A stretch of DNA of 64,000 nt from Limnohabitans sp. Rim11 (lineage in GTDB: Bacteria; Pseudomonadota; Gammaproteobacteria; Burkholderiales; Burkholderiaceae_C), in assembly GCF_001269365.1 (NCBI RefSeq), contig NZ_CXOM01000002.1, positions 527,439 through 591,438 of the forward strand. Direction: 5' to 3'. The notes beneath the pieces are model-generated. The model had not been told where the DNA came from, searched no databases, and saw nothing but the letters and a program-made list of their open reading frames with translations. Positions 44,197 through 53,646 of the stretch are shown here, piece after piece (the stretch's first letter is position 1; each line of letters starts with the position of its first letter). Position numbers and translations under genes: made by a program.

Positions 44197-45480
44197 TTAA
44201 CCATGCATGTTGTCGTTCTTGGCCACATCAATCAGATGCTTCATGACCTCAGGGTGATCTCGCATGTTGCGCTCGTGCCAACGTTTGATGAGCCACATGA
44301 AACTGGCCACCACAAAACCGAAGGCGGTGATGGCGCCAAAGGCCGACAAGCCCATGCCGGTTGAGAAACTGTAAAAACCACCGAGCAACAAAATACAGGC
44401 CTGCTCATTGAAGTTTTGGACGGCAATAGAACGGCCCGCGCCCATCAGGTTGTGACCGCGGTGTTGCAGCAGCGCATTCATGGGGACGACCAAGAAGCCT
44501 CCCAGTGCGCCCAGCAAAATTAGGAAGGGTGCTGCCACCCAAACGTTGTCTATGAAGTTCATGCCCATCACCAAGATGCCCATGCCGATACCCAAGGGCA
44601 TGACCAGCGTGGCTTGGTGAAGCTTCATGCGCAGCGAGGCGACAACGGCACCTACCGCCGTGCCAATGGCAACCACCCCGACCAAGCTAGAGGCTTGTGT
44701 GGTGGAGTAGCCCAGGGCAGCCGCACTCCAGGCCAATACGATGTAGCGCAGGTTGCCAGAGACGCCCCAGAACAGCGTGGTGGTGGCCAAAGAAATTTGA
44801 CCCAAACGGTCTTTCCAAAGACGAGTGTTGCAGTCCCAAAAGTCAGGCAACAAGGCGCCCAATTTTTGAGGCATGGCCCGCATCTCGACGCCTGTGTTTG
44901 GAATGCGTGTGTTGAACCAGGCGGCCAAGCCATAAAAGACGATCAAGAGCAAGATGGCGGACTCGGGCGCGGTGTCAATGCCGGTGTCGATGAGTGGCAG
45001 GTCAAAGCTGAGCAAGTAGCCAGAGACATGCGCACCCACCAATTGGCCGCCCACCAAGACGCCCAAAATGATGGAGGCAATGGTCAGGCCCTCGATCCAG
45101 CCATTGGCCTTGACCAGTTGGGAGGAAGGCAAGAGTTCGGTCAAGATGCCGTACTTGGCGGGCGAATAAGCCGCCGCACCCAAACCCACAATGGCGTAAG
45201 ACAGCAAAGGATGTGTGCCAAACAGCATCATCAAGCAGCCGACCACTTTGATGGCGTTGCTGATGAACATGACCTCGCCTTTGGGCCGAGAGTCGGCAAA
45301 GGCCCCGACAAAAGGTGCGAGGACCACATAAAACAATGCAAACATGGGCACCAAAGCTGCGCGCTGCCATTCGGCACCACCACTGATGCGGATGAGTTCA
45401 ACGGCTGCAACAAAGAGCGCATTGTCGGCCAGCGAGCTGAAAAACTGGGCCGCCATGATGGTGTAAAAACCGCGCTTCAT
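44197..45480 (-). CDS. lplT: Lysophospholipid transporter LplT (MFS)
   Basis: A 427-residue flippase returning lysophospholipids to the inner leaflet for reacylation. The start MKRGFYTIMAAQFFSSLADNALFVAAVELI and the following FYVVLAPFVGAFADSRPKGEVMFISNAIK match LplT. Twelve membrane segments are predicted. In enterobacteria lplT is next to aas, but no acyltransferase gene is here. It is divergent from alanine racemase with a 172-bp spacer. Confidence 0.9.
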   Translation of the reverse strand: MKRGFYTIMAAQFFSSLADNALFVAAVELIRISGGAEWQRAALVPMFALFYVVLAPFVGAFADSRPKGEVMFISNAIKVVGCLMMLFGTHPLLSYAIVGLGAAAYSPAKYGILTELLPSSQLVKANGWIEGLTIASIILGVLVGGQLVGAHVSGYLLSFDLPLIDTGIDTAPESAILLLIVFYGLAAWFNTRIPNTGVEMRAMPQKLGALLPDFWDCNTRLWKDRLGQISLATTTLFWGVSGNLRYIVLAWSAAALGYSTTQASSLVGVVAIGTAVGAVVASLRMKLHQATLVMPLGIGMGILVMGMNFIDNVWVAAPFLILLGALGGFLVVPMNALLQHRGHNLMGAGRSIAVQNFNEQACILLLGGFYSFSTGMGLSAFGAITAFGFVVASFMWLIKRWHERNMRDHPEVMKHLIDVAKNDNMHG

Positions 45481-45652
45481 GTATTCATGCAGTGAACCGA
45501 CAGGGCATTGGGCCTATGTCGATGAGTCAATAAAAAGAAACAAAGCAACACAAGCACAGCGAGTGTTGGCAGAAGTTTCGGTTATATCACGCCATGTGGT
45601 GCCACAATCTAGGCTAATTCCCTCTGAAAATCACTGTTTTTATCTATCTGAC

Positions 45653-46771
45653 ATGCCAAGACCGATTCAGGCCACCTTAGACAGCAACGCCTTGCGCCAT
45701 AACTTGGCGCAAATTAAAGCGTCAACGCCAGATGCTTTGGTCTGGGCTGTGGTCAAGGCCAACGCCTATGGCCACGGCATCGAACGGGTGTTTGATGCCC
45801 TTCGATCGGCGGATGGTTTTGCCCTACTCGATTTGGCAGAAGCCGAGCGAGTCAGACAACTTGGCTGGCGCGGCCCTATCTTGTTGTTGGAGGGCGCCTT
45901 TGAAACCCGCGACTTGGAGATGTGCTCTCGCTTGAACTTGTGGCATGTGGTGCATTCAGAAGCACAAATTGACATGTTGGCGGTGCACAAAACGCATCAG
46001 CCGCATCGGGTCTTTCTCAAAATGAACACGGGCATGAACCGTTTGGGATTTGCCCCGCAAGCTTTCAGAGCCGCCTGGACCCGCCTGAATGCCTTGCCTC
46101 AAGTCGATGAAATTTCACTGATGTCTCATTTCAGTGATGCCGATGGCGACAAAGGCATTGGCGCGGCCATGACCTTGTTTCACCAATTCACGCACGATTT
46201 GTCAGGCGAACGCAGCCTGTGCAACAGCGCGGCATGTTTGCGTCATGCCAAAGCGTTGGCAGTTCGTGCCGACTGGGTTCGACCCGGTATTGCCTTGTAC
46301 GGCAGTTCGCCCGACTTTCCGCAGCACTCTGCCCAAGACTGGGGCCTGAAACCTGTCATGAGTTTGAACGCCGACATCGTTGCGGTTCAACATTTGCAAG
46401 CAGGCGACACAGTGGGCTACGGTTCCTCTTTTGTTGCCGATCGCGCCATGCGAATTGGCGTGGTTTCTTGCGGGTATGCCGATGGTTACCCACGCATTGC
46501 ACCCACTGGCACCCCTGTGTGCGTTGATGGTCACCCTTCTCGCACGGTGGGCCGCGTCAGCATGGACATGATCACCGTGGACATCACTGATTTACCGCAT
46601 GCCAATGTGGGCAGCGAGGTGACGCTGTGGGGCATGCCGCAGAAATCCAAAGTCAGTGCTCAGTCACCCTATGGTGTTGCCATCGATGAGGTAGCACAAG
46701 CCGCGGGCACCGTGGGCTACGAGTTGATGTGCGCTTTGGCGGCACGCGTGCCGGTGGTGGTGAAGGATTGA
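45653..46771 (+). CDS. alr: Alanine racemase
   Basis: PLP enzyme making D-alanine for peptidoglycan. At 372 residues its length is normal. The PLP lysine is K35 in WAVVKANAYGHG; the catalytic tyrosine is in GYGSSFVADRAMRIGVVSCGYADGYPR, and RVSMDMITVD is near the C-terminus. ATG 45653 (MPRPIQATLDSNALRHNL) is chosen; the longer frame from 45479 runs through the promoter region. DadX and Alr cannot be told apart here. Confidence 0.95.
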   Translation: MPRPIQATLDSNALRHNLAQIKASTPDALVWAVVKANAYGHGIERVFDALRSADGFALLDLAEAERVRQLGWRGPILLLEGAFETRDLEMCSRLNLWHVVHSEAQIDMLAVHKTHQPHRVFLKMNTGMNRLGFAPQAFRAAWTRLNALPQVDEISLMSHFSDADGDKGIGAAMTLFHQFTHDLSGERSLCNSAACLRHAKALAVRADWVRPGIALYGSSPDFPQHSAQDWGLKPVMSLNADIVAVQHLQAGDTVGYGSSFVADRAMRIGVVSCGYADGYPRIAPTGTPVCVDGHPSRTVGRVSMDMITVDITDLPHANVGSEVTLWGMPQKSKVSAQSPYGVAIDEVAQAAGTVGYELMCALAARVPVVVKD

Positions 46772-46784
46772 AGAGCGCCGCCTT

Positions 46785-47543
46785 TCAGCGAAAAAATCCG
46801 TCGTAAGTGGTTTTTAAAATGAGGGCCGAGACCACGGCCAAAAAGACATAGCGCACAAAACCTGCACCGTGCTTTAAAGCCAAGCGTGTGCCAATTAGGC
46901 TACCAACAACGTTGGCAATGGCCATGGGAATGGCCAAATGCCACCAAACATGTCCTTGAAGAGTGAACAAAACCAAGGCTGAAAAGTTGGAAGCCAAGTT
47001 CAAGACCTTGGCGTTGGCGGAGGCGTTTAAAAAGTCATAGCCCAACAAGCGAACGTAGGCAAAGACGAAAAAACTGCCAGCACCAGGGCCAAAAAAACCG
47101 TCGTAAAAACCGATCAGCAGGCCCATCAAAATAGTGACATAGGCCTCTCGCCGCCCGCTGAAAAGAGGCGCATGAATTTGTCCCATTTCTTTTTTGGCCA
47201 AGGTGTAAGCCAACAAGGCCAGCAGCAAAAATGGCAAGGCCTGACGCAGAAAGCCAGGGTCAATGTGCGTGACCGTCCAAGCGCCACCCAAAGAACCCAA
47301 GATGCCCGCCATGGCTGCAGGCAAAAGGGCCGCCCAGCGCATGTCGACTTTTCGGCTGAACTGGTAAGTGGCAAACGAGGTGCCCCAGATGGAAGCACTT
47401 TTGTTGCAGCCCAGCAAGGTGGCCGGCGGGGCTGTGGGAAATGTGGCAAACAGAGCGGGCACCAGAATCAGGCCGCCACCGCCCACAATGGAATCGACCA
47501 AGCCGGCAAACAGCGACGCCAGTGAGACGATGAATATTTCCAT
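46785..47543 (-). CDS. TSUP family (TauE/SafE) membrane transporter
   Basis: A 252-residue protein with about eight membrane segments. The first repeat has FAGLVDSIVGGGGLILVPALFATFP and the second LLIGFYDGFFGPGAGSFFVFAYVRLLGYDFLNASANAKVLNLASN, both TSUP signatures. Family members carry sulfite, sulfonates or related anions. The ATG at 47543 is immediately preceded by eight U and a terminator-like hairpin, so no ribosome site is visible. Substrate unknown. Confidence 0.9.
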   Translation of the reverse strand: MEIFIVSLASLFAGLVDSIVGGGGLILVPALFATFPTAPPATLLGCNKSASIWGTSFATYQFSRKVDMRWAALLPAAMAGILGSLGGAWTVTHIDPGFLRQALPFLLLALLAYTLAKKEMGQIHAPLFSGRREAYVTILMGLLIGFYDGFFGPGAGSFFVFAYVRLLGYDFLNASANAKVLNLASNFSALVLFTLQGHVWWHLAIPMAIANVVGSLIGTRLALKHGAGFVRYVFLAVVSALILKTTYDGFFR

Positions 47544-47571
47544 AAAAAAAAGCGCCGCTTGCGCGACGCTT
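47544..47571 (-). terminator. Terminator-like hairpin abutting the TSUP start codon
   Basis: Read leftward: AGCGTCGC-GCAA-GCGGCGCT (one G-U pair), then eight T, then the ATG at 47543. It can end the GMC-oxidoreductase operon that stops at 47701, or attenuate the TSUP gene itself. Confidence 0.8.
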
Positions 47572-47700
47572 ATAAAAAGTTACATCTCGTTTTGGATGTT
47601 CATGTTCGAATAGTTTGGGTGTCTCCTCTGCCCTCATAACGAACCCAAACAGCAGTTCATCGAGTGAAGAGAATGTAGCCGCATTCGGACCCTCAAGACA

Positions 47701-49428
47701 TCAGGGATTTCCCGCGGCATCGATGGCCATCCAATGCGCCGCTTTTTCAGCAATCATGAGCGTCGGGCTGTTGGTGTTGCCGCTGGTAATGGCGGGCATC
47801 ACGCCCGCATCAACCACGCGCAAGCCTTGAATGCCACGCACTTGCAAGCGGCTGTTGACCACCGCCATGGGATCGTCGTCGCGACCCATGCGTGTGGTGC
47901 CGACGGGATGAAAAATGGTGCTGGCAATGTCACCCGCCAAACGTGCCAACTCTTCGTCAGACTGGTATTGAACGCCAGGCTTGTATTCCTCTGGCGCATA
48001 AGATGCCATGGCGGATTGAGACATGATGCGGCGAGTGACGCGCAAGCTGTCGGCCGCCACTTTGCGGTCTTCGTCGGTGCTCAAATAATTGGGTGCAATG
48101 GCTGGCGCATCATTGAAATCGGCGCTCTTTAAGCTAACGCTACCGCGGCTGGTCGGATTCAAATTGCAAACACTGGCTGTGATGGCGGGAAAGCTGTGCA
48201 GCGGTTCACCAAATGCGTCCAGGCTCAAGGGTTGAACATGGTACTGAATGTTGGGCCATGCATGCTCAGGGCTGCTTTTGGTAAAGGCTCCCAATTGACT
48301 GGGCGCCATGCTCATGGGCCCGGTGCGTGACATGGCATATTCCAGACCAATTTTGGCTTTGCCCAACCAACTGTTGGCCAAGGTGTTGAGGGTCTTGGCA
48401 TTTTTGACTTTGTACACCGAGCGAATTTGCAAATGATCTTGCAAGTTGGCGCCAACACCTGGCAGGTCGTGTGTCACGGCCACACCTTTGTCATGCAAAC
48501 TTTGCGCGTTGCCAATGCCGGCAAGTTGCAGGATGTGAGCAGAGCCAATGCTGCCGGCGCTTAAGGCGACTTCGCGTGTGGCGGTGGCTGTGACCATTTG
48601 ATGGCCATCCCAAACTTTCACACCGGTGCAGCGCTTTTGGCCATCGGCGCCTGTTTCAATGACCAGGCCTGCAACTTGGGCGCGTGTCCAAAGTTCAAAG
48701 TTGGGCCGCGCATAGCACGTCGGTCTTAAAAAAGCCTGTGCCGTGTTCCAGCGCCAGCCATTTTTTTGGTTCACATCAAAGTAACCAACGCCTTCGTTGT
48801 TGCCTTGGTTAAAGTCGGTGCTAGCCGGAATGCCGGCCTGTTGGGCGGCCAATGAAAAAGCTTCCAACACGTCCCAGCTAAGACGTTGTTTGTCAACGCG
48901 CCATTCACCACCGGCTTGTCTGGCTTTCAAGAGTTTGAAGTAGCTCGTGGACTTCTCGTTTGGGTGTGTCTCTGATTTCAGCAGTTCTGGCAACGCGCCC
49001 TTCTCACCGTGCAACTCGGTGGCACCTTGGTAATGGTCTTCGTGAAATTTGAAGTAGGGCAAACAGTTGTCCCATTGCCAGCTTGAATCGCCCGTGACCT
49101 CGGCCCACTGGTTGTAATCACGCGACTGACCGCGCATGTAAATCATGCCGTTGATGCTGCTGCAGCCGCCCAATACCTTGCCTCGGGGGTAGCGCAGTGA
49201 ACGGCCATTCAGGCCTGCCGCAGCTTCAGTCTGATACAACCAATCGGTGCGCGGGTTGCCAATGCAATAGAGGTAGCCCACAGGGATGTGAATCCAGTGG
49301 TAATCGTCGCGGCGGCCGGCTTCAATCAGAAGCACGCGCTTGCTAGCGTCCGCCGACAAGCGATTGGCCAGCAGACAACCCGCTGTGCCTGCGCCCACAA
49401 TGATGTAGTCAAAAGTGCTGTCGTTCAT
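47701..49428 (-). CDS. GMC family oxidoreductase (choline/alcohol dehydrogenase-like)
   Basis: A 575-residue FAD enzyme. It shows the FAD motif FDYIIVGAGTAGCLLANRLS (6-25), the first GMC signature YPRGKVLGGCSSINGMIYMRGQ (near 80-101), the second GSIGSAHILQLAGIG (near 258-272) and the C-terminal FHPVGTTRMGRDDDPMAVVN with the catalytic histidine. ATG 49428 is chosen; the upstream frame overlaps mmsA. It follows mmsA by 7 bp, so it is the last gene of a four-gene unit. The likely substrate is a primary alcohol. Confidence 0.93.
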   Translation of the reverse strand: MNDSTFDYIIVGAGTAGCLLANRLSADASKRVLLIEAGRRDDYHWIHIPVGYLYCIGNPRTDWLYQTEAAAGLNGRSLRYPRGKVLGGCSSINGMIYMRGQSRDYNQWAEVTGDSSWQWDNCLPYFKFHEDHYQGATELHGEKGALPELLKSETHPNEKSTSYFKLLKARQAGGEWRVDKQRLSWDVLEAFSLAAQQAGIPASTDFNQGNNEGVGYFDVNQKNGWRWNTAQAFLRPTCYARPNFELWTRAQVAGLVIETGADGQKRCTGVKVWDGHQMVTATATREVALSAGSIGSAHILQLAGIGNAQSLHDKGVAVTHDLPGVGANLQDHLQIRSVYKVKNAKTLNTLANSWLGKAKIGLEYAMSRTGPMSMAPSQLGAFTKSSPEHAWPNIQYHVQPLSLDAFGEPLHSFPAITASVCNLNPTSRGSVSLKSADFNDAPAIAPNYLSTDEDRKVAADSLRVTRRIMSQSAMASYAPEEYKPGVQYQSDEELARLAGDIASTIFHPVGTTRMGRDDDPMAVVNSRLQVRGIQGLRVVDAGVMPAITSGNTNSPTLMIAEKAAHWMAIDAAGNP

Positions 49429-49435
49429 GCCGTGC

Positions 49436-50947
49436 TTATTTGGCAGTTGGCATGACGAACTCTGCGCCTTTGCCAATGCTCTCTGGCCAGCGCTGCATGA
49501 TGGACTTTTGTTTGGTGTAGAAGCGAACACCTTCTTCGCCATACGCGTGCATGTCGCCAAACAAGCTGCGTTTCCAACCACCAAAACCGTGCCATGCCAT
49601 GGGCACCGGAATCGGCACGTTGATGCCCACCATGCCCACTTGAATGCGACGAGAAAACTCGCGTGCCACATTGCCATCGCGAGTGAAGCAACTCACACCA
49701 TTGCCAAACTCGTGGTCGTTGATGATTTGCACGGCTTCGCCAAAATCTTTGACGCGAACACATGACAGCACGGGGCCAAAAATTTCTTCTTTGTAAATCT
49801 TCATGTCGGTGGTGACATGGTCAAACAATGTGCCACCTAACCAGAAGCCGTTGTCGCAACCTGCGCCTGCTTTGGCGCCATCAAACTGACGGCCATCGAC
49901 CAACAACTTGGCGCCTTCGGCAATGCCAGCATCGATGTAACCGGTAATGCGTTGCTTGGCTGCAGCGGTCACGATGGGGCCCATCTCGGCATCGAGGTTG
50001 GTGCCGTTCAAGACTTTGAGCGCACGCGTTTTTTCGAGCAACAGAGGCATTAATCTTTCAGCCACGTCGCCCACCAACACTGCCACACTGATAGCCATGC
50101 AGCGTTCGCCGGCGGAGCCATAAGCCGCGCCCATGAGGGCATCCACGGCTTGTTCAATGTCGGCATCCGGCATGACCACCATGTGATTTTTGGCACCACC
50201 CAGAGCTTGCACACGTTTGCCGTGGCGCGCGCCGTTTTCGTACAAGCTGTTGGCAATGGGCGTTGAGCCCACAAAGCTGACAGCCTTCACATCGGGGTGC
50301 TCTATCAATGCGTCCACCGCTTCTTTGTCGCCTTGAACCACGTTGAATACGCCATCGGGCAAGCCCGCTTGTTTGAGCAGCTCGGCCATCAACAAACTGG
50401 GGCTGGGGTCAAGCGGACTGGGCTTGAGAACGAAGGTGTTGCCGCAAGCGATGGCCACAGGGAACATCCACATGGGCACCATGACCGGAAAATTAAAGGG
50501 CGTGACACCAGCCACCACGCCCAAGGGCTGACGCAGGGTCCAGTTGTCGATGCCCGTTGAAACTTGATCGGTGAAGTCGCCTTTGAGCAGTTGAGGGATG
50601 CCACACGCAAACTCAACGATGTCGATGCCTCGTGTCACTTCACCTTGCGCGTCGGTGAAAACTTTGCCGTGTTCGGCGGTGATCATGCGAGCCAAGGTGT
50701 CACGGTTTTGGTTTAACAACTCTAAGTATTTGAACATCACACGTGCCCGGCGCAGCGGGGGTGTGTCGGCCCACGCAGGGAAGGCCGCTTGCGCAGAAGC
50801 AACCGCCGTTGCAACATCCTGAACATTGGCTAAGCTAACGCGTCCGGTGACGGCGCCCGTCGCTGGATTGAAAACGTCTTGTGCGCGAGTCGATGTTCCT
50901 GCCGTTGTTTGGCCAGAGATGTAGTGAGCAATTGAAGTGACGGTCAT
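49436..50947 (-). CDS. mmsA: Methylmalonate-semialdehyde dehydrogenase (CoA-acylating)
   Basis: Converts malonate or methylmalonate semialdehyde to acetyl- or propionyl-CoA in valine, inositol or beta-alanine catabolism. At 503 residues its length is normal. It carries [47 protein letters not shown] and the catalytic cysteine in [18 protein letters not shown] near 288. The C-terminal [44 protein letters not shown] is the MmsA hallmark. It lies in one unit with SDR, MaoC and GMC genes. Confidence 0.95.
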   Translation of the reverse strand: MTVTSIAHYISGQTTAGTSTRAQDVFNPATGAVTGRVSLANVQDVATAVASAQAAFPAWADTPPLRRARVMFKYLELLNQNRDTLARMITAEHGKVFTDAQGEVTRGIDIVEFACGIPQLLKGDFTDQVSTGIDNWTLRQPLGVVAGVTPFNFPVMVPMWMFPVAIACGNTFVLKPSPLDPSPSLLMAELLKQAGLPDGVFNVVQGDKEAVDALIEHPDVKAVSFVGSTPIANSLYENGARHGKRVQALGGAKNHMVVMPDADIEQAVDALMGAAYGSAGERCMAISVAVLVGDVAERLMPLLLEKTRALKVLNGTNLDAEMGPIVTAAAKQRITGYIDAGIAEGAKLLVDGRQFDGAKAGAGCDNGFWLGGTLFDHVTTDMKIYKEEIFGPVLSCVRVKDFGEAVQIINDHEFGNGVSCFTRDGNVAREFSRRIQVGMVGINVPIPVPMAWHGFGGWKRSLFGDMHAYGEEGVRFYTKQKSIMQRWPESIGKGAEFVMPTAK

Positions 50948-50980
50948 GACGATTCTTAAAATTTGTCGTAAGTGTGAATG

Positions 50981-51478
50981 TTAATCGCTGGAAGCATTGT
51001 TGCTTGCAGGATGCCTGCGCCTGAACATGCTCCAGCCTTCCATGTGAAGTACTAGGTCGCCATGCTGGTTGTGCATGTGCCATTCGGTCCGTACCAAACC
51101 CACATCGGGTTTGGAGCGCATGGGCCGCGAATCAATGATTTTGTGCTTCAGGTGCAAGGTGTCATTGGGCAACACCGGTTTTTTCCATTGCAAATTTTCT
51201 AAGCCAGGCGAACCCAAACTAGAGGATTGATGCAAAAAGTTGGTCACCATCAGTCGCATGGCCATGGCGCAGGTGTGCCATCCGCTGGCACACAAGCTAC
51301 CAAAGACCGAGGCCTTGGCTGCGGCGTCGTCCAAATGAAAGGGTTGAGGGTCAAACTGCGACGCAAAGGCAATGATTTCTTCGCGGGTGGGGGTGATAGT
51401 GCCCAAATCGCGTTCGCTGCCAGGCAGTAAGTCTTCCCAGTAATAAAGAATGTGGTCAGTGGTGTGGCCCGCCATCAA
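50981..51478 (-). CDS. MaoC-like (R)-specific enoyl-CoA hydratase/dehydratase
   Basis: A 165-residue hot-dog-fold protein. The conserved block EEIIAFASQFDPQPFHLDD (near 33-51) carries the hydratase Asp-His pair, and FGSLCASGWHTCAMAMRLM follows. Family members hydrate enoyl-CoA or act on mesaconyl-type thioesters. It overlaps the upstream SDR gene by ATGA, so the two are coupled. Its exact substrate in this pathway is not known. Confidence 0.9.
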   Translation of the reverse strand: MMAGHTTDHILYYWEDLLPGSERDLGTITPTREEIIAFASQFDPQPFHLDDAAAKASVFGSLCASGWHTCAMAMRLMVTNFLHQSSSLGSPGLENLQWKKPVLPNDTLHLKHKIIDSRPMRSKPDVGLVRTEWHMHNQHGDLVLHMEGWSMFRRRHPASNNASSD

Positions 51479-52221
51479 CGGCCTCCCGACACGTCGATCA
51501 GGCTCATGGTGGTGTAGCTGGCTTCGTCAGACAACAACCACACAATGGCTTGAGCCACTTCCATGGCCGTACCGCCGCGCTTGGCAGGCACCAAATGTTC
51601 CAATTCTTTGACCCGATTGGGTATGCCACCGGAGGCGTGAATGTCAGTGTCAATTAAACCTGGGCGAATGGCATTCACTCGAATACCGTCGGCGGCAATT
51701 TCTTTGGCCAAGCCCAGCGTGAAGCTGTCGATGGCACCTTTGGCTGCGGCGTAATCTAAATACTGACCAGGTGATCCCAAACGTGCTGCGGCGCTGGACA
51801 AATTGACGATGCTGCCGCCTTGGCCGCCGTGTTGGGTGCTCATTTGCAAGATGGCTTCTCGGGCGCACAACATCGAGCCCAAGACATTGATGTCAAACAT
51901 GCGGCGCCAGCGCGCCATGCTCATCTGATCGAGCCTTGCAGACACATCCACAACGCCCGCGTTGTTGACCAGGCCTTGAAGAGGCCCCAGTTCGGCCCGG
52001 ACTTTTTGGAACATGGCCAATACTTGCTCTTCATTGGCGACGTCGGCCTGAACGGCCATCGCGCGGCCACCCGCTGCCTTGATTTGCTGAACCACCTCTT
52101 CGGCAGCCTGTGCATTGGACGTGTAATTGACGGCGACGTCCCAGCCCTTTTGGGCTGCCAAAATGCAGGTGGCAGCACCAATGCCGCGGCTTCCGCCTGT
52201 GACCAAAACAACTTTGCGCAT
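51475..52221 (-). CDS. Short-chain dehydrogenase/reductase
   Basis: A 248-residue NAD(P)-dependent oxidoreductase. The nucleotide motif is TGGSRGIG (8-15), followed by NNAGVVD near 87-93, catalytic Ser in NLSSAAARLG near 140 and Tyr/Lys in YLDYAAAKGAIDSF near 154-167. The end ASYTTMSLIDVSGGR is typical. It is the first gene of the SDR-MaoC-mmsA-GMC unit, divergent from the isomerase gene with a 93-bp promoter region. Confidence 0.94.
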   Translation of the reverse strand: MRKVVLVTGGSRGIGAATCILAAQKGWDVAVNYTSNAQAAEEVVQQIKAAGGRAMAVQADVANEEQVLAMFQKVRAELGPLQGLVNNAGVVDVSARLDQMSMARWRRMFDINVLGSMLCAREAILQMSTQHGGQGGSIVNLSSAAARLGSPGQYLDYAAAKGAIDSFTLGLAKEIAADGIRVNAIRPGLIDTDIHASGGIPNRVKELEHLVPAKRGGTAMEVAQAIVWLLSDEASYTTMSLIDVSGGR

Positions 52222-52314
52222 TTCTTGACTCCTGCAGAATATTGATTAAACGGTTAAAACACTGTCTGGTGCTACGGCGTTGCGTATGCAGATTACCTTA
52301 ATTAGGAGCTTTTT

Positions 52315-52917
52315 GTGAGTCACACAGTCGACTATTATTTCGCCCCACAAAGTCCTTGGGCTTACTTGGGACATCAGCGGTTTCAGCAAATTCTGACCAA
52401 GGCAGGCGCGAGCGTTCGCGTCATGCCCATCGATCTGGGGGGCAAAGTGTTTCCTATTTCAGGGGGTTTGCCTTTGGGTCAACGTGCCCCACAACGACAA
52501 GCCTATCGTTTGACGGAGTTAGCGCGCTTTAGCCAGTGGTTGGGTGCGCCCTTGAACCTCAAGCCCACTTTCTTTCCGGTCAGTGGCGACGACGCGGCCA
52601 GACTGATCATTGCCGTTGACATGGCCGTGGGTGCCGAAGCTTCTATGACCATCAGCGGCGCTGTGTTGTCGGCAGTTTGGTCACAACAGCGCAACATTGC
52701 CGATGAAAAAACCCTGGCCGAATTGCTTAAAGAGAACAATTTGCCCGCCAGTTGTTTGGAGCAATCGCACAGCCAAGCGGTTCAAGTTCAATACGAAAAG
52801 TACACCCAAATGGCCATCGACGCAGGCGTCTTTGGCGCACCCAGTTATGTCTTGGGGGGAGAAATTTTTTGGGGCCAAGACCGACTCGACTTTGTCGAGC
52901 GGGCACTTGCTATTTAA
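52315..52917 (+). CDS. DsbA-family 2-hydroxychromene-2-carboxylate isomerase-like protein
   Basis: A 200-residue kappa-GST/DsbA-fold protein. The N-terminal DYYFAPQSPWAYLGHQRF carries the catalytic serine in the place of the DsbA cysteine, and FGAPSYVLGGEIFWGQDRLDFVERAL near the end is the cis-Pro region. Such enzymes isomerise a naphthalene-degradation intermediate with glutathione, but many family members lack that pathway. The start is GTG 52315 with TAGGAG 8 bp before. The next gene follows after 13 bp. Confidence 0.86.
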   Translation: MSHTVDYYFAPQSPWAYLGHQRFQQILTKAGASVRVMPIDLGGKVFPISGGLPLGQRAPQRQAYRLTELARFSQWLGAPLNLKPTFFPVSGDDAARLIIAVDMAVGAEASMTISGAVLSAVWSQQRNIADEKTLAELLKENNLPASCLEQSHSQAVQVQYEKYTQMAIDAGVFGAPSYVLGGEIFWGQDRLDFVERALAI

Positions 52918-52930
52918 TTAGGAGCAGTTG

Positions 52931-53620
52931 ATGGGATCCTTTATTCAACTCAGTGCCTCAGATGGCACTCAAATTCCAGCCTACGTGGCACAACCCGAAA
53001 CGCCTGCCAAGGCAGCGGTTGTGGTCATTCAGGAAATCTTTGGCGTCAACGCCCATATTCGCGAAGTGGCCGACGCCTATGCCAAAGAAGGCTATTTGGC
53101 CATTGCACCCGCCATGTTTCACCGCGCCCAAGCCAATGTAGAGCTGGGGTACACAGATGCCGACATGGGTGCCGGCATGGCCCTCAAAACCGCGGTCGAA
53201 TCATTGCCTGCGCCTGGCGCGATGCAAGACATCCAAGCCGCCATTGACCATGCCCACAAGGCTTGTGGCGGCAAGGTTGGCATCGTGGGTTATTGCTGGG
53301 GCGGCTTGCTGACTTGGCGTGCGGCGTGCATGCTTCAGGGCTTGTCGGCAGCTGCGCCTTATTACGGTGGCGGCGTTACCACGGCGGCCGAAACCGCAAG
53401 GCAAGCGCGTGTGCCAGTCATGGCGCACTTTGCTGAAGAAGACAAATGGATACCGATGGATTCGGTCGAAGCTTTTAAGGCGGCGCACCCGCAAGTGCAA
53501 GTCTTCACCTATGCTGCGCACCACGGGTTCAATTGCAATCACCGAGGGGCATGGCAAGCGGAAGCGGCCGCATTGGCCAAGCAAAGAACTTTGGATTTTT
53601 TCAAAACCAATTTGGCGTGA
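52931..53620 (+). CDS. Dienelactone hydrolase family protein
   Basis: A 229-residue alpha/beta hydrolase. The nucleophile is Cys122 in GYCWGG, typical of carboxymethylenebutenolidase; the acid is in HFAEEDKWIP and the histidine in YAAHHGFNCN. ATG 52931 follows GGAG; a TTG three bases earlier is not preferred. It is co-transcribed with the isomerase. Together they suggest breakdown of an aromatic ring-fission product, though no ring-cleaving oxygenase is in the window. Confidence 0.93.
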   Translation: MGSFIQLSASDGTQIPAYVAQPETPAKAAVVVIQEIFGVNAHIREVADAYAKEGYLAIAPAMFHRAQANVELGYTDADMGAGMALKTAVESLPAPGAMQDIQAAIDHAHKACGGKVGIVGYCWGGLLTWRAACMLQGLSAAAPYYGGGVTTAAETARQARVPVMAHFAEEDKWIPMDSVEAFKAAHPQVQVFTYAAHHGFNCNHRGAWQAEAAALAKQRTLDFFKTNLA

Positions 53621-53624
53621 TGCA

Positions 53625-53642
53625 GGGGGGTGAAAGCCCCCC
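53625..53642. terminator. G/C-only hairpin between convergent genes
   Basis: GGGGGG-TGAAAG-CCCCCC lies in the 26-bp gap between the dienelactone hydrolase and the CorA-like gene. The stem is strong but has no T-run on either side, so termination is only likely. Confidence 0.5.
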
Positions 53643-53646
53643 AAAC

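Noticed and set aside
44614..45495. A 293-codon plus-strand frame opposite lplT
   Set aside because: Composition rich in Gln, Gly and His typical of antisense frames; lplT is clearly the real gene.
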